From assembly GCA_015057025.1 (NCBI GenBank), contig SVFD01000001.1, positions 62,001 through 126,000 on the forward strand: a stretch of DNA of 64,000 nt. Reading direction: 5' to 3'. The DNA comes from Lachnospiraceae bacterium. GTDB taxonomy: Bacteria; Bacillota; Clostridia; Lachnospirales; Lachnospiraceae. This document shows positions 15,493-23,976 of this stretch, piece after piece (position 1 is the first letter of the stretch; each line of letters starts with the position of its first letter). The notes under the pieces are model-generated. The model ran no database searches, was not told where the DNA came from, and saw nothing but the letters and a program-made list of their open reading frames with translations. Both the position numbers and the translations under genes were made by a program.

Positions 15493-16353
15493 GTGAAAAG
15501 TGGATTGATTTTAGAAGGCGGCGGAATGCGAGGGATGTTCACCGCCGGTGTTTTGGATTGCTTTATGGAAGATGGGGTTGTGTTTTCTTATGTGATAGGC
15601 AGTTCTTCCGGTGTTTGTAATGCCATGAACTTTGTATCCGGACAAATCGAACGTTCTAAGGATATGATGCTTTTGCCGAAGAAGGAAAGCTATGCAGGAG
15701 TAAAAGAACTGTTGTTACATGGTTCTTTTTTGAACTTAAATAAGTTATTCCGTATTTTGCCGTATGAGAAAAAAACACGTTTTGATTTTGATACATATTT
15801 TACAAGTTCCATTGAGAATGAATTTGTTGTATCCAATTGTCTTACCGGTAAGCCGGAGTATTTAAGTGAAAATAAGGATGAGGATCGTCTCGCAACCATT
15901 GCTACGGCTTCCTGCGCCTTGCCCTTGGTAGGGAGACCGGTTAAAACAGAAGATACCTGGTATATGGACGGTAGTATGACAGATCCCATTCCCGTACAGC
16001 ATACTCTTGATAAGGGGTGCGAAAGAATTGTGTTGATTTCTACCAAGGGGGAGGGGATGGAACCCAGTGATTTGAGTAAGTATAACTGGGCAATGCGCAT
16101 CCTTTACGGTAAGAAATTTAATCCTTTTTTAAAGGCTATGAAAAATCGTCTGGACTTATATTATAAACAGTGGGATATGGTTTATGACTTGGAGAAAAAG
16201 GGAACTTTGTTTTTGATTCAGCCTCAGGGAGATATTGCAATCAGTCATTTGGAAACGGACCCTGTTAAATTAAGACAGATGTATGACAGTGGTTATGCAT
16301 ATGGTAAAAGCATTTTGGAAGATGTAAAAAAATTTCTTGAATTAGAGCAGTGA
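15493..16353 (+). CDS. Patatin-like phospholipase
   Basis: A 286-residue patatin-family acyl hydrolase. The oxyanion hole is LEGGGMRG, the nucleophile Ser is in GSSSG, and the catalytic Asp of the dyad is in DGSMTDPIPV. GTG start with GAGGAT 6-8 bases upstream. It probably releases fatty acids from membrane phospholipids; next to plsC, the acyl synthetase and ACP this would complete a deacylation/reacylation cycle (inference). Confidence 0.9.
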   Translation: MKSGLILEGGGMRGMFTAGVLDCFMEDGVVFSYVIGSSSGVCNAMNFVSGQIERSKDMMLLPKKESYAGVKELLLHGSFLNLNKLFRILPYEKKTRFDFDTYFTSSIENEFVVSNCLTGKPEYLSENKDEDRLATIATASCALPLVGRPVKTEDTWYMDGSMTDPIPVQHTLDKGCERIVLISTKGEGMEPSDLSKYNWAMRILYGKKFNPFLKAMKNRLDLYYKQWDMVYDLEKKGTLFLIQPQGDIAISHLETDPVKLRQMYDSGYAYGKSILEDVKKFLELEQ

Positions 16354-16402
16354 GTTTTGTCATAAGATGAAATGAAAGAGTACAAGCAGAAAGAGGACCG
16401 AC

Positions 16403-19351
16403 ATGGATGATAAGAAGTTTTTGAATGTTGGTGTGGACATTGGTTCCACCACTGCAAAAATTGTCATAACGGAAGGCGACAAGGTTTTATATCGCAAGTA
16501 TGAGAGACATTATTCTCAGGTGCGCTCCAAAACTCTGGAGCTTTTGAAAGAGTGTGAAGCGTATTTAAAAGATGCTCTTGTTAAAGTGGCAATCTCAGGC
16601 TCTGCAGGTCTGGGACTTGCAGAGGCGGCAGGTTTGACTTTCATACAAGAGGTATATGCAACCTATGCCCTTGTCCAATTAAAAGAGCCTGACACGGATG
16701 TTGTAATTGAATTGGGCGGTGAAGACGCCAAAATTATCTTTTTAAAGGGTGGCGTTGATGAGCGAATGAACGGTACCTGTGCCGGCGGTACGGGAGCTTT
16801 TATTGACCAGATGGCAACTTTACTTGATGTAACACCGGATGAATTGGATGAAATGAGTCTAAAGTGTCAAAAAGAATACCCGATAGCTTCCCGTTGCGGT
16901 GTATTCGCAAAGACCGATATCCAACCATTGATTAACCAAGGTGTATCAAAGAATGATATTGCGGCAAGTATTTATTCTGCAGTGGTAAATCAGACAATTA
17001 CAGGACTGGCCCAGGGACGTAAAATTGAAGGTAAGGTTATGTTCCTTGGCGGACCGTTATATTATAATAAGGGACTTCGTAAAAGCTTTAAGACTACTTT
17101 AAAGTTATCTGATGAGAATGCAATTTTCCCGGAATATGCTTTGTATTCCGTATCCATGGGTGCGGCACTTTTTGCTTCCGGTATTGAGAATGCTTTGTCT
17201 TATAAGGAATTAATTCAGGCGGTAGAAGCTACTTTGGCAGAGCAGAAGCAGGTGGTTTGCATGCCTGCATTATTTGATAATGAAGAGGAATTAAAAGAGT
17301 TCAATGAACGTCATGCGGCAGAAACTGTAGCTTATAGGGATGTTAATACATACAGTGGCAAGGCTTATCTTGGAATTGACTGCGGTTCCACTACAACCAA
17401 GCTTGCTTTGGTAAGTGAAGATAAAGAACTTTTATGGTCATATTACAACTCCAATAAGGGAAATCCCGTAGATGTTGTAAAAGAACAGTTGCAGGTTGTA
17501 TCTGACTTGTGCAAAGACCGTATTCAGATTGCCGGAAGTGCTGTAACCGGTTATGGTGAGCAGTTAATCCGTAATGCTTTTCATATCGATAAGGGCATCG
17601 TAGAAACTATGGCGCATTTTATGGCGGCAAAGCATTTCTGTGATGAAGTTGATTTTATTTTGGATATCGGCGGTCAGGATATTAAGTGTATTAAGATAAA
17701 AAATGACGCAGTAGACAGTATCATGTTAAATGAAGCATGTTCTTCGGGCTGTGGTTCTTTTATCGAGACCTTTGCTAAGTCTTTGGGATATCAGACCCCG
17801 GAATTTGCTAAGCTTGGATTAAAGGGCGATGCACCGGTAGACTTAGGTTCCAGATGTACGGTTTTTATGAATTCCTCAATTAAACAGGCTCAGAAAGACG
17901 GCGTTAGTATTGAGAATATATCTGCGGGTATTTCTGTCAGCGTTATTAAAAATGCAATCTACAAGGTAATTCGTGCAAATTCTCCAAGAGAATTGGGGGA
18001 CCACATAGTAGTACAGGGCGGAACCTTTTTAAATGATGCGGTTTTGCGTGCTTTCGAAAAAGAAATCGGGCATGCGGTAATAAGACCTGCCATTGCGGGT
18101 ATCATGGGAGCTTATGGTGCCGCGTTGTATGCAAAGCAGAGTAACATTAATAAATCAACCACAATGTTGGGTGAGGATTTAAAGAACTTTACACATACTT
18201 CCAAAGCAGTACAGTGTCAGGGATGTACCAATCACTGTTCCCTTACAATCAATACCTTCTCAGACGGTGGTAAATATATTTCCGGTAACCGTTGTGAACG
18301 TATGGGTAATAACAGCAAAAATATTACCCATGATATGAACATGTATGAATTTAAAAGAAATCGACTTGCGGCGATGAAGGAATATCCGGAACGTAAATTT
18401 ACCATTGGTTTGCCGCTGCAACTTGGTATGTATGATTTGGCACCTTTTTGGTATGGTATTTTTACGGAGCTTGGTTTTAATGTGAAGTTCTCGGGCTTTT
18501 CCAGCCGTGATTTGTACCTTCGCGGTCAGGACAGCATTCCTTCCGATACGGTATGTTATCCGGCTAAGTTGATGCATGGTCATATACATAAATTAATTGA
18601 TGATAAAGTGGATGCAATTTTTGCACCATGTCTTACCTACAATGTAAAAGAAGAGGGTGGAGATAACCACTATAACTGCGCAGTTGTGGCGTATTATCCT
18701 GAACTTCTTAAGGATAATATGGATGAGTTAAAAGAAATTAAATTTATCCAGCCGTTCTTACATATCAAGGAAGAAAAAGAATTAGTCCGTGAATTGCAGA
18801 TGTATCTTCCGGAAGAATTTGGAACATTTGGTAAAAAAGAATTACGCAAGGCAGTGCGTGCCGGTTGGGATTTGTATTATAAGTTCCAAGAAGAAAATCA
18901 CGCAGAGGCAGATCGAATCATTAAAAAAGCAAGAGCAGAAGGCAAAAAGATTATGGTACTTGCCGGACGTCCTTACCATATTGACCCGGAAATCGGCCAC
19001 GGAATTGATTTGCTGGCAGAGTCTTTAGGTTTTGCGGTAGTGTCTGAAGACGGAATCAGTCACTTGACCACCATGCCGAGAGTGGCGGTTTTAAATCAGT
19101 GGACCTTCCACTCCAGAATGTATGCGGCGGCAAAATATGTAACCGGTCAGCCTGATATGGAGCTGGTACAGCTTGTATCTTTTGGTTGTGGTATTGATGC
19201 TATTACCACAGATGAGGTTCGCAGTATTTTGGAACGGAAAAATAAAATTTATACTCAGATTAAAATCGACGAAATCAATAATTTAAGTGCGGTAAACATT
19301 CGTCTCAGAAGTTTAATGGGAGCACTTGAGATGCGTAAAAATAAGCAGTAG
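16403..19351 (+). CDS. 2-hydroxyacyl-CoA dehydratase activase-type protein (two ATPase domains)
   Basis: A 982-residue protein with two tandem BadF/BadG/HgdC ATPase domains. The first starts NVGVDIGSTTAKIVI and has GGTGAFIDQMA; the second starts YLGIDCGSTTTKLAL and has the bridging-cluster context EACSSGCGSFIE. A Cys-rich segment (CQGCTNHCSLTI, then NRCERMG) opens a C-terminal DUF2229-like domain with CYPAKLMHGH. HgdC-type activases use ATP to inject one high-energy electron into a dehydratase. In many Clostridia this and the next gene are one protein of about 1400 residues (from memory), so here the pair may be a split form. Physiological substrate unknown. Confidence 0.86.
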   Translation: MDDKKFLNVGVDIGSTTAKIVITEGDKVLYRKYERHYSQVRSKTLELLKECEAYLKDALVKVAISGSAGLGLAEAAGLTFIQEVYATYALVQLKEPDTDVVIELGGEDAKIIFLKGGVDERMNGTCAGGTGAFIDQMATLLDVTPDELDEMSLKCQKEYPIASRCGVFAKTDIQPLINQGVSKNDIAASIYSAVVNQTITGLAQGRKIEGKVMFLGGPLYYNKGLRKSFKTTLKLSDENAIFPEYALYSVSMGAALFASGIENALSYKELIQAVEATLAEQKQVVCMPALFDNEEELKEFNERHAAETVAYRDVNTYSGKAYLGIDCGSTTTKLALVSEDKELLWSYYNSNKGNPVDVVKEQLQVVSDLCKDRIQIAGSAVTGYGEQLIRNAFHIDKGIVETMAHFMAAKHFCDEVDFILDIGGQDIKCIKIKNDAVDSIMLNEACSSGCGSFIETFAKSLGYQTPEFAKLGLKGDAPVDLGSRCTVFMNSSIKQAQKDGVSIENISAGISVSVIKNAIYKVIRANSPRELGDHIVVQGGTFLNDAVLRAFEKEIGHAVIRPAIAGIMGAYGAALYAKQSNINKSTTMLGEDLKNFTHTSKAVQCQGCTNHCSLTINTFSDGGKYISGNRCERMGNNSKNITHDMNMYEFKRNRLAAMKEYPERKFTIGLPLQLGMYDLAPFWYGIFTELGFNVKFSGFSSRDLYLRGQDSIPSDTVCYPAKLMHGHIHKLIDDKVDAIFAPCLTYNVKEEGGDNHYNCAVVAYYPELLKDNMDELKEIKFIQPFLHIKEEKELVRELQMYLPEEFGTFGKKELRKAVRAGWDLYYKFQEENHAEADRIIKKARAEGKKIMVLAGRPYHIDPEIGHGIDLLAESLGFAVVSEDGISHLTTMPRVAVLNQWTFHSRMYAAAKYVTGQPDMELVQLVSFGCGIDAITTDEVRSILERKNKIYTQIKIDEINNLSAVNIRLRSLMGALEMRKNKQ

Positions 19352-19381
19352 TATAATTTCTATCCTGATGGAGATTAAAAA

Positions 19382-20698
19382 ATGGAAACAAAGGAAAACG
19401 TAACACAAATAAATGAACCGGCTATATCTGTATGGACGGAAGAGGATGATAAAGTTACCCGCGTGGAGTTTACAGCGGAAATGAAGAAAGAATATAAAAT
19501 TCTTCTCCCCACTATGCTTCCGCGTCACTTGAAAATGATTGCCTCTTTGCTGAAGGTATACGGTTATGACGCTGAGATGCTGGAAAATACCGGACAAAGA
19601 GTGATTGATAAGGGACTTATGTATGTACATAATGATACCTGTTATCCGGCAACTCTTGTGGTAGGTCAGTTTATTGATGCCTTGGAAAGCGGTAAATATG
19701 ATTTGAATAAAACGGCATTGCTTTTTACCCAGACAGGCGGAGGATGTCGAGCATCCAACTATATATCATTGATGCGTAAAGCCTTAAAAAAGGCCGGCTA
19801 CGGACATATTCCCATTATTTCATTAAACTTCGTGGGTCTTGAAAAGAATTCCGGTTTTAAATTGACGATTCCCATGATTCTTCGAATGTTGTATGCCATT
19901 GTATACGGTGATGTGATTATGTGTGTCTGCAATCAGGCAAAGGCATACGAAGTCAATAAAGGTGACAGTGAAAAACTGGCGGATGAATGGACGACGAAGC
20001 TGGTGGCTCAGCTGGCAGAAAAGAATATTTCTTATAAAAAGGTCAAGAAAACTATCCGCCAAATGGTGCGGGAGTTTGAAGCAATTCCGCGAACCGGTGA
20101 GAAGAAAGAGAAGGTGGGTATTGTTGGTGAAATCTATGTTAAGTTTTCACCTCTTGCAAACCGTTATCTGGAGGATTACCTGTTGCAGGAAGGGGCAGAA
20201 CCTACCATGGCAGGTTTGGTGGATTTTGCCATGTTTTATGTATACGGACGTATGGAAGAATATAAAATGTATCGCATACATAAGAAGTCCGTTCATGCTT
20301 TTCACATTGCCTACAGACTGATGGAAGGTATTCAAAATGATATCATTAAGATTATCAAAGAAGAAAGTCATTTTGACCCGCCTACAGAATTTAAGAAAAC
20401 GGTGGAGCTGGCAAGAGAATATATTCATTTAGGTGTAAAAATGGGTGAAGGTTGGCTTTTGGTTGCGGAAATGGTAGAGCATATCCATCGCGGAACCAAG
20501 AGTATCGTATGTACACAGCCGTTTGGTTGCCTTCCGAATCACATCGTAGGTAAAGGTGTTATGAAGGTAATTAAGGAAAAGAATCCCAATGTTAATATTG
20601 TTGCCATTGACTATGATGCCAGTGCCAGCGAGATTAATCAACAGAACCGATTAAAGCTTTTGCTTGCCAATGCGGAGAATAGTAAATTTAAAATATAG
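19382..20698 (+). CDS. 2-hydroxyacyl-CoA dehydratase (HgdB-like) family protein
   Basis: A 438-residue protein of the 2-hydroxyglutaryl-CoA dehydratase D-component family. Cys residues that could hold a 4Fe-4S cluster include NDTCYPA, GGGCRASNY and CTQPFGCLPNH. It starts 30 bases after the two-domain activase gene with GGAG in place, and together they correspond to the fused activase-dehydratase proteins of other Clostridia. The ending YDASASEINQQNRLKLLLA is typical of this family. It ends at a strong terminator. Confidence 0.85.
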   Translation: METKENVTQINEPAISVWTEEDDKVTRVEFTAEMKKEYKILLPTMLPRHLKMIASLLKVYGYDAEMLENTGQRVIDKGLMYVHNDTCYPATLVVGQFIDALESGKYDLNKTALLFTQTGGGCRASNYISLMRKALKKAGYGHIPIISLNFVGLEKNSGFKLTIPMILRMLYAIVYGDVIMCVCNQAKAYEVNKGDSEKLADEWTTKLVAQLAEKNISYKKVKKTIRQMVREFEAIPRTGEKKEKVGIVGEIYVKFSPLANRYLEDYLLQEGAEPTMAGLVDFAMFYVYGRMEEYKMYRIHKKSVHAFHIAYRLMEGIQNDIIKIIKEESHFDPPTEFKKTVELAREYIHLGVKMGEGWLLVAEMVEHIHRGTKSIVCTQPFGCLPNHIVGKGVMKVIKEKNPNVNIVAIDYDASASEINQQNRLKLLLANAENSKFKI

Positions 20699-20727
20699 AA
20701 AGAAAAAGATTTGGTTAAAGACCGGCT

Positions 20728-20774
20728 AAAACCCTTATATTCAGACAATTTTTGTCGAATATAAGGGTTTTTTT
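20728..20774 (+). terminator. Strong intrinsic terminator
   Basis: AAAACCCTTATATTC pairs with GAATATAAGGGTTTT, with an inner GACAA/TTGTC stem, followed by T7. It ends the dehydratase-like gene. Confidence 0.9.
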
Positions 20775-20778
20775 ACGT

Positions 20779-20809
20779 AAAAATTTGCTTACGAAAGCAA
20801 ATTTTTTTT
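20779..20809 (+). terminator. Second hairpin with T tract
   Basis: AAAAATTTGCTT (20779-20790) pairs with AAGCAAATTTTT (20795-20806) around ACGA, followed by more T. It may be a back-up terminator; it also overlaps the likely promoter area of the CarD-like gene. Confidence 0.6.
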
Positions 20810-20893
20810 GATAAAATAGAAAGAGAAAATTGGCTCAACAACCAAAACAAAGTAATATTTCATAACGAAAAAAGAAAAAGAAAGGAGAAGCTT

Positions 20894-21409
20894 ATGTTTG
20901 AAGTAGGAGATTTTGTGGTTTATGGCAGCGATGGTGTGTATCAGGTAGACAAGGTGGGACCTTTGAACATGAGCGGGGTTCCTAAGGATAAAATGTATTA
21001 CACACTGGTTTCGCCATATATGAAGGGAAGTAAAATTTTTTCGGCAGTGGATAACCAAAAGGTAATTATGCGTGCGGTTATGAATAAAGATGAGGCGATG
21101 GAACTGATTGATTCCATGAAGGATATGGAGCTTCTTGAAATTCAGGATGATAAAAAGAGAAATGAAGTTTTTAAGGAAGCACTTCGTACCTATGATTGTA
21201 AAGAACTGGTTAAAATTATTAAAACGCTGTATGTAAGGCAGGAGCAAAAACAGGCAGAAGGCAAGAAGAATACAGCGGGAGATGAGAAGTTTTTTCATAT
21301 AGCCGAAGAGCGTTTGTATGGTGAACTTGCCATATCCTTGGATATGGAGAAAAAGGATGTGAAAGAATACGTGGAGAAGCGCGTGGCAGAAATGGCAGAA
21401 CAGGTATAA
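20894..21409 (+). CDS. CarD-family transcriptional regulator
   Basis: A 171-residue CarD/CdnL-type protein. Residues 1-60 are the RNA-polymerase-interacting Tudor-like domain (FEVGDFVVYGSDGVYQVDKV); the rest is helical DNA-contacting domain ending RLYGELAISLDMEKKDVKEYV. Such proteins bind the beta subunit of RNA polymerase and stabilise open promoter complexes. AAAGGAG lies 8 bases before the ATG. It is monocistronic between terminators. Confidence 0.9.
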   Translation: MFEVGDFVVYGSDGVYQVDKVGPLNMSGVPKDKMYYTLVSPYMKGSKIFSAVDNQKVIMRAVMNKDEAMELIDSMKDMELLEIQDDKKRNEVFKEALRTYDCKELVKIIKTLYVRQEQKQAEGKKNTAGDEKFFHIAEERLYGELAISLDMEKKDVKEYVEKRVAEMAEQV

Positions 21410-21426
21410 GATGATAATGAAATAAA

Positions 21427-21465
21427 AGAGACCCTGAAAGGAGTTGCCTGACAGGGTCTTAATTT
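21427..21465. terminator. Terminator between convergent genes
   Basis: AGACCCTG (21429-21436) pairs with CAGGGTCT (21452-21459) with a 15-base loop, followed by TAATTT. It lies between CarD-like and HD-GYP-like stops. Confidence 0.7.
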
Positions 21466-21485
21466 ATGTTTTAATCAGGGGATTA

Positions 21486-22529
21486 TTATAATACTTCCTC
21501 TATAAATATGGTTCGCTCTTTTCCTAAGTCGATAATTTTACTTTCTGTAATCGGTCTGTTGAAGCGGTTGTAATGAACTTTTACGATGGGGCGTCCACCT
21601 TCATTTTTTCGGATATTTGCAACAATGCCAACTTCGCCGGTAGAAAGTCTTACCAATGCGCCGAGCGGATAGACCGGAATGGTGGAAGTAAAACATTTTA
21701 CGACTTCGTAATCGAAGAAAATTCCGCTACCGCCATAAATTTCTTCTATGGCAACATAGGGCTTGTCATTCTTATACGCAATATGGGCGGCATAATGAGC
21801 GCAAACTGCTACAATACGGGCAGACAAGGGGATTTCTTCGCCTTGCAATTTGCGGGGATATCCGCTACCGTTCCAACGTTCGTGATGACATTGAATGCAT
21901 TCGGCTGCTTCACGGTCAATATTATTTTGAATTGCAAAGTGATAACCATAGGTGGGGTGCTCCATATAAAGGGCTAACTGTTGACCGTCAAAATCATCCT
22001 TGCCGATAAGCATTGGCATTTCGCAAAGCCCGGTATCACTTAAGAGACCACCAATCATACATTTCAATGTCTGATCAAGACTCATATCCATACGTGCGGC
22101 AACCAAACCGGCAAGCACGCAGGTAATAATACTATATTGATACAGACGGGTATTATCCGTAATTTTCTGTTGTAAAAGAAAAGAAAGGATATCTTCGTTA
22201 GTAGATAATTTCACAGCCAGTTTTTCATTGCGTCTGGCTAAATCGCAAATTTCATCGCTTAGGTTTGCTTCCGGCTGACTTGGACACAGCGCTCTGGAAT
22301 AGTGAAGAAAATCAGCCACAAAAGCTTCGGCAATTTTATCTGCGGGAGAAATATAAACAGTGTTTCTGTCTGCGATGGAGACAGATGCTATATGTAATTC
22401 ACGCATACGGGCAATATTCTTCAGAGTAACAGCAACACCGGCTTTTAACAAACATTTATCTGAGCCTGGCATCATAACCGGTTTTTCCAGAATCATACCC
22501 GGTTTTACCTGTGTAATGGATAAAAGCAT
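21486..22529 (-). CDS. Degenerate HD-GYP domain protein
   Basis: A 347-residue protein with an N-terminal domain of unknown type and an HD-GYP domain (about 120-300), the fold of cyclic-di-GMP phosphodiesterases. The HHERWNGSGYP signature is intact (H215, H216, GYP 223-225) and H191 is in place. However the HD dyad is SD (S164-D165 in GLLSDTGL), the first-helix His is Tyr132, and the Asp expected in the last metal motif is His245 (VAVCAHYAA). It is therefore likely to bind rather than cleave its ligand. The ATG at 22529 has a run of six G 5 bases upstream; an in-frame start 22 codons earlier lacks this. Confidence 0.85.
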   Translation of the reverse strand: MLLSITQVKPGMILEKPVMMPGSDKCLLKAGVAVTLKNIARMRELHIASVSIADRNTVYISPADKIAEAFVADFLHYSRALCPSQPEANLSDEICDLARRNEKLAVKLSTNEDILSFLLQQKITDNTRLYQYSIITCVLAGLVAARMDMSLDQTLKCMIGGLLSDTGLCEMPMLIGKDDFDGQQLALYMEHPTYGYHFAIQNNIDREAAECIQCHHERWNGSGYPRKLQGEEIPLSARIVAVCAHYAAHIAYKNDKPYVAIEEIYGGSGIFFDYEVVKCFTSTIPVYPLGALVRLSTGEVGIVANIRKNEGGRPIVKVHYNRFNRPITESKIIDLGKERTIFIEEVL

Positions 22530-22622
22530 AAAAACCCCCCTGTATATCTTATTTGTAACCATTTTTATTATAAAAAAATGTATAAAAAAAAGCAAACTAA
22601 TCTTGTAAAATTTACAAAAGAA

Positions 22623-23387
22623 TTACTTGTGAGAAGGAAGCTTATCCACTTTGCGGCAGATAGAGGCCAGTGCCCTTTGCATTCTTGCAATATTTTCTTC
22701 GGCAAAGTAAAAATGAGTGGCACCTTTTAACATAGATACCTTGATGCGTGGATTTTTCTTTAAGTATTTTAAGGAACGTAAAGATACCAATTCATCCTTC
22801 TGAGATAAAAACACACGGCAAGGGACTTTTACTGTGGAAATGCATTTTCGGGTAACTGCAATTTCTTTGAAGAGGTCAAGAATTTGGGGAAGCCATGTCA
22901 AATACAGCCAAATACGTTTGTCGGGAGTGACACTGACGGCTGCCTTGTGAGCAAAGGCGACCCTGTTATCGGAAGGGATCCGCTCATAAAGAATCTGCAA
23001 AGAATTAGCTATGCAAGAAGGTCTTAAAATAGTTATAAAAGGAGTATCTAGCAAAAACAATGCTTTAATACGTGGGTTTGAACCGTCTGCGGCTTGCAGG
23101 GCAAATAAGGTGCCCATAGAGTGACCGATAATAATGATTTTGGAGTATCGTACACTTAAGTAAGTCATGGTGCGTTGAAACTGTCCCTTCCATTTGTTCA
23201 TGGAACTGTGGGCAAAATCCTGTACTGTTTTACCGTGACCATCCAGTAATATATTGAAAACAGACCAATCTTGTGGGATTTGTGTTAAAAGAGGCGTAAA
23301 AACGTCGGGAGTGCCGAATATACCGTGTACACAAAGAACAACGGTGTCGCTACCGGGAATTTCTCTTATATATTCCTGATGTGCCAT
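22623..23387 (-). CDS. Alpha/beta hydrolase (carboxylesterase/monoacylglycerol lipase-like)
   Basis: A 254-residue cytosolic alpha/beta hydrolase. Opening VVLCVHGIFGTPDVF contains the oxyanion HG; the nucleophile elbow is IIGHSMGTL; the acid is in LSQKDELV and the His in GATHFYF. Length and motif order match small carboxylesterases related to Est30. AAGGAGC lies 7 bases upstream. Substrate unknown, perhaps short-chain acyl esters. Confidence 0.87.
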   Translation of the reverse strand: MAHQEYIREIPGSDTVVLCVHGIFGTPDVFTPLLTQIPQDWSVFNILLDGHGKTVQDFAHSSMNKWKGQFQRTMTYLSVRYSKIIIIGHSMGTLFALQAADGSNPRIKALFLLDTPFITILRPSCIANSLQILYERIPSDNRVAFAHKAAVSVTPDKRIWLYLTWLPQILDLFKEIAVTRKCISTVKVPCRVFLSQKDELVSLRSLKYLKKNPRIKVSMLKGATHFYFAEENIARMQRALASICRKVDKLPSHK

Positions 23388-23564
23388 AGGGATGCTCCTT
23401 TCTTTTGCTGTAAAGTAATTTTTATTTATTATATCATAAATAATGTCACTCGGTAATTATCAGACTGTGAAAGTCTTATAAGTTTATAAAAGAAATTATC
23501 GAACAAAATATTAAAAAAATATAAAAAAAATAATAAATTTCAGGGGAAAATCTTTGTAAAACAG

Positions 23565-23593
23565 TTGACGGAACAGATTTAGGGATGTATAAT
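23565..23593 (+). promoter_or_regulatory. Near-consensus sigma-A promoter
   Basis: TTGACG (23565-23570), 17-base spacer ending TG, TATAAT (23588-23593). One of the strongest promoters in the window, driving a small two-span membrane protein with a leader of about 50 bases. Confidence 0.9.
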
Positions 23594-23652
23594 CAAAATG
23601 TATTATGTGTAGTTACATAAACCATTAATTAAAGAGAGGAGTTTATTGAAAA

Positions 23653-23928
23653 ATGGACGCTAAAACAGCTAAAATCATTCTTTATGTTGCAAGTTTAATC
23701 GGTTTCGGTGTTATCGCACTTCTCGTAATCGGTTTAGCATTCAAGGATCTTTTCCAGGATGAAGGATTTAAGCAGCACTTCAATCAGGTATTGATTTGCA
23801 ACATTGGATACTTTTTAATTATTACAAGCCCTGTTTCTGTTGTATTCTTAGTATGGGGTCTTATTAAAGTATTCCAGGGCGATGATTCACCCTTACCTTT
23901 AATCGGTAACTGGTGCATTATTAAATAA
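23653..23928 (+). CDS. Small two-span membrane protein of unknown function
   Basis: A 91-residue protein with two membrane helices (about 8-29 and 49-73) and a short polar hairpin between them (KDLFQDEGFKQHFNQ). I recognise no family. Its codons are strongly biased to those of highly expressed genes in the window and its promoter is near-consensus, so it is probably abundant. It stands alone between a promoter and a perfect terminator. Confidence 0.8.
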   Translation: MDAKTAKIILYVASLIGFGVIALLVIGLAFKDLFQDEGFKQHFNQVLICNIGYFLIITSPVSVVFLVWGLIKVFQGDDSPLPLIGNWCIIK

Positions 23929-23944
23929 TTAGGATGAATCAGAT

Positions 23945-23976
23945 AAAGAGACGTTGAATTCTCAACGTCTCTTTTT
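23945..23976. terminator. Perfect terminator
   Basis: AAAGAGACGTTGA pairs with TCAACGTCTCTTT around ATTC, followed by T-rich bases. It separates the small membrane protein from the convergent kinase gene. Confidence 0.88.

Noticed and set aside
16403..20698. Frameshift splitting one large dehydratase gene
   Set aside because: The second gene has its own ATG, a GGAG ribosome site and a clean 30-base intergenic gap, so two real genes are more likely than a sequencing error.
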